From assembly GCA_030490835.1 (NCBI GenBank), contig CM059975.1:32086133-32150132 (forward strand): a stretch of DNA of 64,000 bases, given 5' to 3'. The notes under the pieces are model-generated. The model was not told the origin of the DNA. It ran no database searches and worked only from the letters and a program-made list of their open reading frames with translations. This DNA is from Annona cherimola (Eukaryota; Streptophyta; Magnoliopsida; Magnoliales; Annonaceae). Position numbers and translations under genes: made by a program. Positions 1 to 16,726 of the stretch are shown here, one piece after another (the stretch's first letter is position 1; each line of letters opens with the position of its first letter).

Positions 1-1176
1 TTAGCACAAAGTGGAAATAAGTAAAATTCTAGATGCACATGTTGTGATCAAGATAAGACATATGAGTCCAAATACCCACTCCCAAGATCGTATGCATATA
101 ACCACGTATAAATAGAAGGACACGAACAATCCTCTACTCATGTCTATCAAGGGTCATGAACAACCCTCTCTTCATGTCAATCAGGGGCCATGAACAACCC
201 TTTTACAACTAACCATTTTAGATAACACATCATACATAACAGATAAGGATAAATGCCACAAACCACACATACAACATCAATAAGGTTTACTTTAAATTCA
301 ACACACAAAATTGCCATACAAGTATTTTACCAAACACATAATAGGTGCAAAATAAGGGAACCTTCAATTCATACTCTTGTTTGATCCAAATTGATTAACG
401 TCACATTTTAACAATATAGAAACTGCTAACGAATCCTTTACCTCATAGAAATCGCACATTCATAGCAAATTTCTCATGAACCCTGCTTACCCTAATTGTT
501 ACGAACCTTATGCCTCATACCACGAAGTAGTGAGACGCTACACACTCCCACCAGTCTTATATCATGTTTAACATGAAATTTCATCACTAAATCAAGAAGG
601 GGCGACGTCTACTTACCTTGATCGTGATTTCTCCCAAAAACAGCGACCCTAGGCTTGGATTGCAGAGATTCGGAGCTTCCTTGATTGGAATCGATGACCT
701 TCGAGGCAGTTGGTAGAGTTTTCTTGAAGAGATCTACAGCTAGATTGAACTGAATAGAAGGGAAAGAAAAGAAGAAGCAGAGAACAGGAAGAGAAGAAGA
801 GGAAAACGTAGTCGGGCGCAAATGAAAGATGAAGCTCTAGCTCGCGGGCTCCTCTTGATAATCAAACTCCCATCGAGTCGGGTTGGGCCGAAGCATGGGT
901 CAGGTCTAATCATAATTAGTCATTTTCTTTTCCACTCCTACAAATTAATAGTTAAAAATTTCTCCGGGGGCGCTACCCCTTTCACCCCCGCAACCTGATC
1001 GGGCAGGTCGAACCTCGTACCTACTTTGCGAGGTGGAAAATAGTCATAGTGCTCAATAATGTCTATATATGTTACGTATCTATTAACATCATAAATTCCT
1101 AGTAGCATGTTTATAAATTACCTCATAAATAGAAAAGAGTTATAATGAAAATAAAATAAAATACTTGTTCCTCACA
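1..1176 (-). mobile_element. LTR fragment, 5' end at 1176, runs off the window
   Basis: Read on the minus strand the LTR begins TGTGAGGAACAAG at 1176 and continues leftward past base 1. It shares long stretches with the element at 25261-30361: the repeated phrase around 'gggccatgaacaaccc' (150-200, like 25970-26010), the stretch 'cgtctacttacc' with its neighbours (606-617, like 26430-26445), and the AT-rich start with a poly(AAT)-like run. The copy therefore belongs to the same LTR family. The left end and target-site duplication lie outside the window. The LTR abuts a LINE ORF1 at 1177, so it probably inserted into that LINE. The superfamily is not certain; a Ty3/gypsy element is likely from general LTR layout. 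Confidence 0.7.
609..821 (-). other. Short ORF ending at a splice-donor-like site inside the LTR
   Basis: A 70-codon open frame starts with MRPTTFSSSSLP and has a hydrophobic Phe/Leu/Ser-rich first third. It ends at a perfect donor-like sequence: minus strand 'gatcaag|gtaagt', with GT at about 615-616. The related LTR near 26430-26600 keeps the same donor context ('gatcgag|gtaagt') although its upstream frame is diverged. This may be a leader exon transcribed from the LTR promoter, or chance. No protein family was recognised. Confidence 0.3.
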
Positions 1177-2830
1177 GTAAGTGTTTTGCATCTCTTGAGT
1201 GGCATCACTGTGGAAGTTTCATGCCCTCTCGGCTCCTCAATGAGTGGTCTTTTGTTGGGGTGGTTGTAGTGTGATGAGTGGAGCGTGTTCCCCCTATTAG
1301 TGTTGTTGACCCCCTCGCCCACCTCTTCCATTGGCCTTTTGGTAGATGGTCCTTTCCATTAAGTTCAACATTGGGTGGGTGAAACTCCATGTGCTGTTGG
1401 GATTCATTTGTAGGCATCATATGCCCCTGATTTCCCAAGTCCCAACTCTATTGGAGCTCATGCACACGCTCTTGCTCCGTTGCTGAAGTCATTTGTTTAA
1501 CCACAGCCTGCTGGGGTGTGAAAAAATGACTGGTAACTGATGTGGATTCATGTTGAGGTTACAGCGCATTTCCTTTGCTAAAAGCCTGTGAAGACTGTCC
1601 TTTTGGACGACTAAAACCGTTGTTGTTAGTAGAGCCTGGTGGTTAGTGAGGTTCAATTACAGAGGATGGAGGTATACTGACCAATCGTTGACTTGGGGCC
1701 ACACTCTTCATAGGCATTGTAATGCCAATTGTCTCTGACTGAGACACAACTTCAATGGTCTGCCCTTTTGATAGGATAGGCAGTGCATCATAAGTGTGAT
1801 CAGTGGAGGACAAGCCTGCTTTTTCCATTGGTGGAGTTGTGTGGAAGGGAGGGGTAGGCACAACATCATTTGCCACATACAATCGGGGAGGGCCCTGTCT
1901 CAATTTCCCCCTTTCCATCCTCAAACCCATCAGTTTGAAACCAGCCCTTAACTGGTTACCATAAGGAAGATCCTCTTCTTTCACCTAGACCGGTAGATCT
2001 GGGTTGTCTACACACTCCTTGAAGGCATGTCCAATCCGTCCACATGCGTAGCAAAATGTGGGGAGTTTTTCATATTGGAATGTAAGCCACTTCTTTTCTA
2101 GATTATCAATTTTGGATGAAAATGCCCCTCCGAAGAGGTTTCTTAAGATCAACCATGACTTGGACTCTGATAAGGTGTTCAATTAGCTCCACCTGAAGAC
2201 ATTGTTCGAAGGAAGCTCCAACCATTTCTCCTAGAGTCATTTGATCTAGCAGGTACGGGGCGTTGCTAATTTGAATCCACAGAGGCGATTGGACCATTAC
2301 AACCTCCCCAGTAGAAATCGGGTTTAAAACTCCTGCATGATCACTAGCCGTTTGTCAAACATCCATGGCCTACCATTCAACACTAAGGCTCTGTCCTTTA
2401 TGGACTCGAATTGTAGCAGAAATAAATTGTCCTCCATCTGCGTAATAAACACCTTCTCTTTCGTCTTCCAAACCTTTCTCATGTTTGCTTTAAAAACTTC
2501 TCTATTGTAGTACTTGCGAGTCCAGAGCGAACAAATTGCAGCGGGTTTCTCACCTGGAACAATCTTCCGGCAGGTCATATCGTTGTCGAGCTTCAAGGTC
2601 TGTATTTCCTCTCCAAGAAAATCTAGCACCATTGCTGGCCTGTTTTCCATTGAATACCTTCCCTTTTTCCGCTTGAGGAATCTATCCGTTTGCCCTGGCC
2701 TTGCCTGCGAAAACACGCCCAGCAGAGTCACGAGCGGGATGGAATTTTGTCTGGTTTCCATTGCCAGACGGAAATGGGTATGTAATGTTGTTGATATATA
2801 TATTAGAATCATATTTAAGTAGGCATCCAC
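1177..2830 (-). pseudogene. LINE (L1-type) ORF1 remnant: DUF4283 plus zinc knuckle
   Basis: Minus-strand fragments in three frames add up to a plant LINE ORF1 (RNA-binding gag-like protein). The first frame (2324-2830) has the DUF4283 signature: 'TKEKVFITQMEDNLFLLQF' followed by 'VLNGRPWMFDKRLVI'. The next frame (2106-2297) gives 'SPLWIQISNAPYLLDQMT', the usual continuation, then 'RVQVMVDLKKPLRRG'. A third frame (1985-2182) carries a zinc knuckle C-x2-C-x4-H-x4-C ('CYACGRIGHAFKEC'). A Pro/Thr-rich tail follows to about 1190. At least two frameshifts break it. It is cut at 1176 by the LTR and no ORF2 is visible, because that would lie beyond the left edge. The product would bind LINE RNA; this copy cannot do so intact. 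Confidence 0.85.
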
Positions 2831-3121
2831 TGGTGCATAATCCTGGCCTCGGTGCTAGTGGTCTAGGGTTTGACCTTAGGGGAATGTTTTGTCTCTCATT
2901 TGCTAGGAAGAGCCGTGTCTCCTATAGATTTTAGTATGGATATTATTCATTGGGTAAAAATTGAAAAATTAGTTAAGATAATTAATTAAGTAGTCAAAAG
3001 AGATCTTATAGAGTACATTTCAATTGGAAGAATTGAAAAAGATCTCTATTACTACAAAATTACGAGAGGCCTTCCCATTTTTGCAAGAAACCGTGAGAGT
3101 ACTCGGTTTCATTAATTTTTT
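2831..3121. other. Short intergenic stretch, no gene seen
   Basis: The sequence lies between the LINE remnant and a MITE. A tRNA-like phrase around 2850-2885 ('ggtgctagtggtctaggg') could be part of an old SINE, but no tail or target duplication was found. Nothing else was recognised. Confidence 0.4.
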
Positions 3122-3570
3122 GGGTTAATTTCAAATATGATCTCAAATTATATTCTTATTTTCAAATATGACCACACATTTCAACAATAGTACATCTGAC
3201 CATAGATTATAGTCGTAATTCCAGAATGTAATTTGAATTTGTTGAATAACTGTGAATTTTTTTTTCCAACATGGAAAAATTGCCCTCGCACTTTTGTTAA
3301 AAGGGGTAGATAGTATACGTTGTAAAGGAAGAATCCGACTTAGAGTGTTGAATTAAAACAAATGTACCGCATTTTTCTCTGTGTTTTTATATAATTTTAT
3401 CGATGTTTTATTTTCACTGGGGGTATTTTTGTAACTTCATCTAATTTTTAACTTCGAACCAAAATGGCGTTCTCATATTATGAATTAATCAGTGGTTAGC
3501 TGTGCTTTTTTTAAATGTGTGGTCTGAAAACAGAAGTATTAATTTATGGTCAGCATATTCGGAATTATCC
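3122..3570. mobile_element. Mutator-type MITE with 10-bp target duplication
   Basis: The 449-bp element begins GGGTTAATTTCAAATATG and ends with the inverted form (minus strand GGATAATTCCGAATATG). The inverted similarity runs about 60 bp inward, including 'gaccacacattt' on both arms. The flanks TTAATTTTTT (3112-3121 and 3571-3580) are identical. A 9-10 bp duplication is typical of Mutator-like elements. No coding capacity. Confidence 0.75.
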
Positions 3571-3629
3571 TTAATTTTTTCATATCTAAATGCCCATTAC
3601 CCTTAATTTTTTAAATATCTAAATGCCCC
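3569..3629. repeat. Two-copy direct repeat of about 28 bp
   Basis: 'ccttaattttttcatatc' followed by 'taaatgccc' (3569-3595) is repeated at 3601-3628 as 'ccttaattttttaaatatc' followed by 'taaatgcccc'. It overlaps the right target duplication of the MITE, so the duplication may have arisen at or after that insertion. Confidence 0.7.
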
Positions 3630-3714
3630 AGTTAGCATCTCTAAATTAGTTTTTGGGTTACGACCTGATGGGACCGATGCGGGCTAATAACGAACCGAAA
3701 CAGACGCACTTACA

Positions 3715-4112
3715 AGAGGCCTGATCATTAGACGATTTTAGACCGGTCTAAAACATATATTTTTTTTGTTCTGTTCAAAATTTTTTGCAAATTATTATTC
3801 TAGTTATGTTTAATCTATTAATCAATTTTTACCAATTTTGAAAATGTGTATATATTTATTTTGGATTTTTAAACATAAGAGTATTTTAGTCATTTTAAAT
3901 TGTTGAAACATGAGTAAAATAACATTATGTTTAAAAATCCAAAATAAATAAATAAATATATATAGACATCTATAAAATTGATAAAAATTGGTTTATAGAT
4001 TAATCATAACTAGATTAACTGTTTTACAAAAAAAATTTGAAAAAAACAAAAAAATGTTTTTGGATCGGTTTGAAATGCAAACATGTCTGAAATGATCATT
4101 TTGCGACTTTAC
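3715..4112. mobile_element. AT-rich foldback MITE
   Basis: The two arms pair over most of their length: 'ctgatcattagacg' and 'agaccggtc' on the left match the complement of 'gatcggtttgaaatg' and 'gtctgaaatgatcatt' on the right. The inner arms ('aatcaatttttaccaatttt' against 'aaaattgataaaaattgg') continue the inverted repeat. The centre is AT-rich. The outer ends and target duplication are not resolved. The inner arms resemble the MITEs at 8852 and 42785. Confidence 0.6.
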
Positions 4113-4563
4113 AAATGTTATTGGTTATTTCTGATAAAAAAAATGTTAGTGGTTATTTTTTAATTTTTGCAAGACTAGAATCCACTTGCAATACCAATGA
4201 AACAGTGTAAATTCGAAAGCGAATGCCCTTGCTAAGAAAATATTTGCCATTTGGAAAATAGTGGAAATGAATTTTGAAAAGTGTGAGAATCGTGATGACT
4301 TAATAGTTGACGCCAGTGTATATGAGTGGGTGCATGTGTGAGGTTCCGGGATAAGTCAGGCATTAGCCTCCATGTAGCCTAGATGAAAAATTATTAGAAA
4401 ATGATTAAAGTATAAGAATAAAAAATGAAAAAAAATACTAAATGCCAAAAGTTTCCATTATTTAATGACTGTATTTAATACATCTGCGCTAAGTAATTAA
4501 TAATCCCAATTGGAAGATCTCACATCAAAACTAATTGTATTTGTACGTGCTATTGGCATGCAG

Positions 4564-9586
<5,023 letters not shown>

Positions 9587-9796
9587 ATCATGATATTGCT
9601 TCCAACTTGATCAGAAGATTGGATCAAACTAGACAAACTGTCCATCTACCACATAATACAATCTTCTGCTCCATCTTATTGTTGGATTCTCATATATATG
9701 ATACTTTAATTTCGAGACTTTGGTGTGTCATCTACGTACACTGATGCCTACTTACTTCTAAACCCAAAAGCTGTATTAATTTTCTGTCTTCACATA

Positions 9797-9842
9797 AATA
9801 AAAAACAGTGATTTTGCAAAAAAAAAAAAAAAAAAAAAAAAA
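9797..9842 (+). terminator. Polyadenylation signal followed by genomic poly(A)
   Basis: AATAAA at 9797-9802 lies about 210 bp after the reductase stop codon. Fifteen bases later a run of about 25 A starts (9818-9842). The signal is well placed for 3' end formation of the gene. The A run looks like a reverse-transcribed tail, although all introns are present. Confidence 0.6.
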
Positions 9843-9919
9843 CCAATTATGAACTTTTACCAGATTTTGTGGCTTACTTAGCCATAAGTATAATGAGATC
9901 ATGGGTAATGACATACATA

Positions 9920-10440
9920 AGGAGCCCTAAATACATATGGATGTTTCGAGTCCTTTTCATTTTTTAAAATTTCTCTTTTTAATACTTATGGTTAATGCAA
10001 AATTTAGTCCTTTTATTGTATTTAATATCATTTGTTAACTAGAAAACTTAGTTTATCCAAATCAAATATATGCATGGTCACATTTTCTTAAAAAAATAAA
10101 TATATCCATGTGTAAGTTGGGAAAATGATTAGATTTTCTTCACATATGTATTAGAATGTAAGAATATTTAATAGAATTATTTATCCATATAGTAATGATA
10201 TTATAGATAATTTAGATATTGAAAATATTATTTTAAAATTAATATTTACCATTAAATATTTTATTACATTGATTTTACACATTTGGACATGGGCCCATAT
10301 ATAGTAAACTAGAAAAATGAAAGGATTTTCGTTATAATAAAAATGATTCTAAATCAATAGATGAAATGAATTTTCATCAATTATTAAAATATTAAAAATG
10401 AAGGTGGATATATGTAAGATTGGTTTCTTAGAAGTAGAAC
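9920..10440. repeat. Dispersed AT-rich repeat, type B
   Basis: It aligns over most of its length with 53200-53690: 'tattgtatttaatatcattt', 'gaattatttatccatat', 'cattgattttacacatttg' and 'gaattttcatcaa' recur in order. A third copy begins at 63898. No coding potential; the superfamily is unknown. Confidence 0.65.
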
Positions 10441-11345
10441 CTATATATATTAAAATTATCATTTTTGGTATATATTTTTATAATTTCAAAAATCAATCAT
10501 TTTGCTCCAATAAATGGGGATGGCATACTATTAATTTTTAAAATTATAAAATACAAGAAATAAAAATGATATATTTTTATATATTAACTAAATGCATGTA
10601 AAGCCACAAAAAATGTAAAGAAAAAAATATAAAAAATCTCAAATCACCTCTATATATTGAGATCTTAGTACATACATATTTGTGGAATCATGTTGATGAT
10701 ATATACTTGATCTAATAACTATTAGATTAAAGTTTTATTGATCAAATTTTTACTCCTATTAATAATTGTAATTGTCTTTTATAAAAAATTGTAATGGTCA
10801 TTGATTACCAAAATATTAGTAAAAACAAAATTCACCAATGAGGTTTTCTTTTTGCAAAATAAACAAAAATTGCAAAATTACAAAAATATGAGGTTGGTTG
10901 GGGGGGGGGAATTCGTGTTTTAATCGCTCTGACTTTGTATATTTGCATTTTAAATTTCAAGGTTTGCGTTTTAGCATTTTAGACTCTTTGCAGTTCGGTC
11001 TTTGCATTTTAAACCCTTTCTCATTGTGGTGTAAAAGAAGATTTGTTAGCATATCTGATTGCATGCATATTTTTAAAAATGACCAATTTGACCTTGTGCG
11101 CATGCTTCTAACAAGAAGAAGGGGAAGTTTGGGTTCCATCGTTAAATGAAGAGAGGTTGGAAGAGGGAACACTGTTTGTGAAGAGGCAACTGAAGATGAC
11201 TATAAGGGTATTGCTTCCTATTTGTTTGCATGATTTTATGGATTTAAAATTTAGAAATCTTGACATTTTATATTCTAATATTTTGAAATTTTGTTTTCTT
11301 AATTTTCGGGTCACGGATTGCTTATTATGGGCAATGGAGACTATA
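10441..11345. other. AT-rich intergenic stretch, no gene
   Basis: A local foldback lies at about 10434-10620 ('tatattaaaattatcatttt' against 'aaaatgatatatttttatat'). A run of nine or ten G occurs near 10900-10910. The stretch 10920-11200 is slightly richer in GC but holds no recognisable protein. Confidence 0.5.
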
Positions 11346-11612
11346 AGGTTGTTTGTTTTCCTCTGAATCTTTTCAATCTTAACCAACTATCCTATTTTTA
11401 AAATATTTTTCACTTCTTCATACACGAATACTCTACTTTTCAATCATTTCTACCCAACTATCTATATATTTAACCTATTTATTGTAACTTTATCATCTTT
11501 ACTTCTCATTATAATATCTATTATATTATATCATATCATTTTCTCCCATTTTAAAAACTTTTTACACTAAAAATATTTTATTAAAAGTTTAATCACATTC
11601 CAAACACAGCCT
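11346..11612. mobile_element. MITE with GGTTGTTTG / CAAACACAGCC ends
   Basis: The 267-bp element has ends AGGTTGTTTG and CAAACACAGCCT and 3-bp flanks ATA on both sides. Its interior ('actatcctatttttaaaat', 'aacctatttattgtaacttt') is the reverse of the MITE at 62023-62276. Short duplications and a GTGTTTGG-type end suggest PIF/Harbinger, but the duplication is not the usual TWA. Confidence 0.6.
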
Positions 11613-11799
11613 ATATGTAATCAAATGTACTCATTTTGGGTCATGGAGCCCATGTAGAATTTTGAAGCATCCATAAAATTGGATATGCTCAAATTTCAGT
11701 GTCATCGACTGATATTCCGATGAGTTTTTCTTTTTCTATACATCCAATCACAAGCTAATGAAATTATATATTGGCTTACTAGTTTGAAAGTTATTGTGT

Positions 11800-13334
11800 T
11801 GCATTTTTTTTGTAGAAATTGTTAAATAACTTTTATATTATTTATTTTGTATAATTCTTTTATGAAAATTTGAGTATTTAAGATAATTTGAATTATAGTT
11901 TAATTAATTAAAGCTTAATTTTGTGTGAACACTCACTATTTGATGAATTTGTGCAAAGCATGATAGTGCATGCAATTTCGAGGCCCAAATCATACAAAAT
12001 AGTGGATTTTGACATCGAAAATGAGCTCAATTGGCTTGCTTGAGCTGCCACATCAACGGGCTCAAAAAATACTTTCCGTAGATATGCTATGACTCCCATA
12101 ACTTCTCTTGGATCAAAAGTTATGAACAAGTAAAGCTGATCCACTTAATTCAACTTAACATGTCTCTATTTCAAGAAGTTCAAAGCTCAAGGATCAAGAC
12201 TACATCTTATTAGTTGATTTTAAATGATTAAAAGAAGGTAAAACAAAGTTCAAAGCAACCAATAATTTTCGGGGGAGTGAAATTTCAAATAATTCATGTA
12301 GCGTTGGAGAGCAACATAGCCTTAGCCATGTTCAGGCAAACCTACGATGGCCCAGGCCGTGTTGTGCATTGATTGTGCAATTCCAAGTTTATTTTGGACT
12401 ATGTGAGTGAGTTGCCCCTTAAAGCCTATATAAACACTTCCTAAGAATGTCCAATACATCCCAGAATGTGGCTCGAGCTAGGGTTTGAGGTCCAAAAGCT
12501 AAAGAAGTCTAAGAGCAAAACGACAAGTTATTTGAAGTATTCAAGACAACATTAAGGCTTTTAATCAATAAAGCTTTCTTTTCTGAATGTAGTTGCCTAT
12601 TTGAGATGGATTCTATATACAATATTGTTTTATGTTTAGATTTTATTTTGAACATGCTTGGCTAAGCCCTTAATCTAGGGTTTATGATGTAACATACGTA
12701 TAATATAGTGGATATTGTAGTTTACGATTTACTTACGTTGAATATTGCTTATTAATTTAAATCTTATGTTCTTAATGCTTGCTTAGTGTATGGACCCGTA
12801 CTATGTTATGATTCCATATGTTAGATGATGGAATCGAAAAGTAAAAATTTAATATACGATAATGAAGATATTAAACCTGAAAATATAAGATCATGAAAAT
12901 AAGCATGATAACGTTGAGGAATTTCATGAACTTTAGAACTTAATATATTCTAATTAACTTAATCTTATGAAAATAAGTAGTTAATAAGATTTGGATACTC
13001 ACTTATAAATTTCAAAAGAAGGTGCAAGGATAAAGTAGAGATAATTCTCTTTTATAGTTAATATTCGGATTAAATAATCATACCATGTATCCATTACAGT
13101 TTTTACATGTGAAACCCTAAAATCCTAGATACTCTTCTCTTGATTTTTACTCATTTTCTATACACTTCTAAAATCTCTCTCCTATTTGCTATTCTTCCTT
13201 TATTCGTCTTTATTTTTCTTTGGTATTTCATAAAAGTGTTTTAAAAGTAACGTTATAAGTCCTAAATTCTCTGTGGCAATGATATTTATATACTGCAATG
13301 TACCACTAGTACACTTGCGATGAGAAAGCAAATA
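11800..13334 (+). mobile_element. Athila-like LTR A (5' LTR)
   Basis: The LTR matches LTR B (20355-21696) through 'atgaaaatttgagtattt', the TATA region (TATATAAA at 12427-12434), 'tcaataaagctttctttt' (R region with AATAAA), 'aatctagggtttatgatgta' and the end 'acacttgcgatgagaaagc'. The right border at 13334 is set by alignment with the ends of LTRs B-E; the terminal CA is mutated to TA. The left border is uncertain, about 11800. A degenerate primer site follows, so this is the 5' LTR of the element that continues to 20.35 kb. Confidence 0.75.
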
Positions 13335-13341
13335 AATGTTT

Positions 13342-13359
13342 TAGTGTCATTGTTGAAGA
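13342..13359 (+). other. Degenerate primer-binding site
   Basis: 'tagtgtcattgttgaaga' lies just after LTR A, at the same place as the better preserved site after LTR B. It is a decayed complement of the 3' end of tRNA-Asp. Confidence 0.45.
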
Positions 13360-13639
13360 ATTCAACATTACTTTGAACATTGGCATTAGACACTTTCTTT
13401 TTCTTTTTCTTATCTTCTTTCTTATCTATTCTCTCCTTTCTCCTACATTTATCCTTCATATTTATTTTTTTCTTTTTTTGTACCAACTAGTGGTATTACC
13501 CTATCCTTGTATGCACCTGCACAGTTGGAGTTTTACAAAACAACTAACAGAAAAATTATTTGTTGTGGGTCCTAAAATCGAACGTTCTTTCAGGAAGAGA
13601 ATTCATGAATACAAAAAGTAACAATCTTCACAGGAAATT

Positions 13640-14520
13640 ATGGCAGACCGCAATAGTTCAGAACTGCCACAACAAGAGCATGAAGAAGCCCAGACAAAAT
13701 AATAATCCACCAAGGAGGATAACTCTGAGTGATCGGAATCATCCAAACCCAATTTTTCTAAAAAGATGGCAAGACCCTCTATGATGCATGAGAGAGAATG
13801 AAAGACCTGCAGCGTGAGTGTCCACATCACGACATCTCTTAGGGTGATATTATTGAAAATTTCTTCAATGGACTTGACAGACCAACTTAGAGTGCCGTGA
13901 ATTCAGCTGTCGAAGACTGATTCACGCGACTTTCCAATGAGGAGACTCTCAAACTCTTCGATGATTTGGCTCTCTATGATTTTCAATATGGCGATATTCG
14001 AGGACTCTCTTGGTGAGGTAATGTATATGATGTCAAATTCATGCACTCTATTCATACTAAATTGGACCAAATTCTGTAGCAAAAGAAGCAAGATACCACA
14101 GATCAAGGCACATCTTCTTTTTGACAAATCTCATGTGAAATCTGTAGAACATCACACTATATGTCTGAGTGTAGCTTTTCCATCTAGGATATCATGAGCG
14201 AGCAAGTCAATGTAGTCAATAGCCAATATAACACTTGCACATATGTTAATCCTTACTCAAATACTTACAATCCTGAATGGAGAATCCTTACTCAAATACT
14301 TACAATCCCGAATGGAGAAATCACCCCAATTTCTCTTGGACAAAATAGTCAAATACTCAAAATTATGCTAAAAAATAACAAGCCACCTGGTTTCCTCAGA
14401 AACCTCTCAACCCACTTACATATCAAACATAACCTACTTTACCTGTACCACGTCAAGCACAACCCTTTGATTCCTTGCTTAAAAAACTACTTGAAGAAAT
14501 AAGCTAAATGAAAACCCACA
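13640..14520 (+). pseudogene. Athila-like gag remnant
   Basis: 'MADRNSSELPQQEHEEAQTK' starts at 13640 and ends at a stop. Later a gag C-terminal zone appears at 14194-14500 ('MSEQVNVVNSQYN', 'NPYSNTYNPEWR'), with the partly duplicated text 'cttactcaaatacttacaat' (14251 and 14288). Athila and related gags carry an Asn/Tyr/Pro-rich tail of this type. Many stops and frameshifts; no capsid protein can be made. Confidence 0.65.
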
Positions 14521-14866
14521 TAAAGTTGCTTAAAAACTAAATTGCCTAACAGGCCACGACCTCATCTCAAAGAGATCAGGGCAAAATCTCTACTCAGCTT
14601 GAAATAAATCCCAGGGAACAAGTGCAGGCACTCACTTTATGAAGTGAAAAGCAGCTCGACCCACCTTAATTACCTCAAAACGATGTTGAAAAGGAGGCCG
14701 AGTAGGTATGGAAGCAATTCAAAAATAATTGAAGAAGTTTGTCTCAACTCTCAAAAACTTGTCAATCAACATGCCTTTTATCGACATGCTTTCTCAAATG
14801 CCCACCTATGCAATATTCTTAAAGGAGATTTAGTCTAACAAAAGAAAGCTCGAGAGTATAGAATCA

Positions 14867-15225
14867 TTGCACTCACTGAGGAGTGTAGTGCCATCCTGCA
14901 AAACAAATTACCTGAAAAAGCTAAAGGATCCTGAGAGCTTCTCTATTCCCTGTGTTCTTAGGAATGTCCACATTAGCAAGACACTTTGTGACCTTGGAGC
15001 TAATGTAAGTCTGATCCCTCTCTCCATCTATAAAAAGCTGAACATGGATTGTCCAAAACTAACCTCTATGTTACTTCGACTTGCTGATCAATTAATCAAA
15101 ATTTCAGTCGATTTTCTTGAAGACGTATCCCTGAAAGTCGGTAAACTATTCATTGTCGTTGACTTTGTAGTCCTTGACATGGAGGACTACTAGATCCTAA
15201 TCATTCTTGGATGACCTTTCTTAGC
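14867..15225 (+). pseudogene. Athila-like aspartic protease remnant
   Basis: The open frame gives 'LKDPESFSIPCVLRNVHI', then the active-site motif 'LCDLGANVSLIPLSIYKKL', then 'LRLADQLIKISVDFLEDVSL' and 'VVDFVVLDMEDY'. This is the retropepsin that cleaves Gag-Pol, with the Athila-type D-L-G-A rather than D-T/S-G. The frame stops at 15193. The usual continuation (LGRPFL) is read as 'ILG*PFLATT' in a shifted frame. Confidence 0.8.
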
Positions 15226-15371
15226 CACCACTAGAGCCATCATAAATATAAAAAAATGGTCAACTTTCTCTGATAGTTGGAGATGAAAAAGTGGAGTTTA
15301 ACCTTTCTGAAGACACAAAGCACCCATCAACCGACAACTCCTTCTTGTGAGTCGATGTCATCGACCCTCTG

Positions 15372-16726
15372 TTGATCGAAGAAAAAGGTGACCTAATGGA
15401 GGTATGTATCATTCAATGTTCAATAATTGAAAATGATAATCCAGAACTCTCTGCCCGTGTTGCCCTCTTGGAGAAAAGCTCTCTTATTTCATCTACTACC
15501 ACTTCAAATTGTGAGAAACTAGACATGGAGGTCACTTCAATGAACTCGACGCAACTTAAGGAAGAAGCACCAAAGGTACAACTCAAACCTCTTTCTAAGC
15601 ACCTTGCGTATGCGTTCCTTGGCCCGAATTCCACTTATCCTATCATAATCAACGTCAGTCTCTCTAATTCTCAATCTGATGCTCTTTTAGATGAACTGAG
15701 ACAACATAGAAAGACAATTTCCTATTACATTAATGATCTACTTGGTATAAGTTCTTTATGCATGCATAGAATACTGATGAAAGAAAACTACAAAACAAGT
15801 AATGAACCTCAAAGGTATCTAAACCCAAAAATGAAAGAAGTAGTGAAAAAGAAATGTTACAACTACTTGATGCAGGAATCATTTATTTTATATCAAATAG
15901 CAGCTAAGTGAGCCTAGTACAAGTGGTAAGAAGGGAAGCGTGACTGTAATAAAAAAATGATAAAAATAAATTAATACCAACAAGGACAGTCATAAGTTGG
16001 CGCATGTGCATAGATTACCACAAGCTGAATACTATCACCCAAAAGGATCACTTTCCTTTGCCTTTCATTAATTTAATGCTTGAACGATTTGTAAACTACT
16101 CTTATTTCTGCTATCTTGATGTGTATTGTGGTTATTTTTAAATTCTTATTCACCCATAGGACCAAGTAAAAATGACCTTTGCCCATCCATACTGTGCTTT
16201 TGCATGTCGATGCATGCTATTTGGACTTTGCAATGCACCAACCACATTTCAATGCTACATGACGGCCATATTCTTTGATTATATTAAAAATATCATGAAA
16301 ATTTTATGGATAATTCTTTTTGTTTATGGCACTACTTTTGAATCATGCTTGTCTAACCTATCTAAAGTTTTACATAGGTGTCAAGAAACTAATTTGGTTT
16401 TGAACTAGAAAAAGTACCATTTTATGATACAAGAGGGAATTATTTTGGAACACCTAGTTTCAACTAGGGGAATTGAAGTTGACCGAGCAAAAATAGAAGT
16501 TATTGAAAAATTATCGCCACCTAATTCGGTCAAGGGAATCCGAAGCTTTCTTGAACACGTCGATTTTTACCGATGCTTAATTAAGGATTTCTCTGAAATT
16601 GCTAAACCTCTAACTAATTTTCTTAATCAAGATGTCTCATTTGATTTTTTTGATGAATGTTTAAAGTCTTTCTATAGGTTGAAACAATCACTGATGATAG
16701 CCCCAATCATTCAACAGCTCAATTGA
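15372..16726 (+). pseudogene. Athila-like reverse transcriptase remnant
   Basis: A connector ('VQLKPLSKHLAYAFLGPN', 'LLGISSLCMHRILMKENYK') leads into 'LNPKMKEVVKKKC'. RT blocks follow in broken frames: 'CIDYHKLNTITQKDHFPLPF' (about 16009-16065), 'CMLFGLCNAPTTFQ' (about 16192-16250), then 'GIEVDRAKIEVIEKL' and 'SFLEHVDFYRCLIKDFSEIA'. The polymerase motif F-x-D-D-F-x-V-Y-G reads 'LWIILFVYG' at about 16304-16330, so both catalytic aspartates are gone. RT is dead even apart from its stops. Confidence 0.85.

Noticed and set aside
2831..2935. Possible tRNA gene or SINE head
   Set aside because: A few box-like bases only; no cloverleaf, tail or target duplication.
11157..11366. 69-codon plus-strand open frame
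   Set aside because: AT-rich, overlaps a MITE, and an antisense frame of similar length exists; no protein features.
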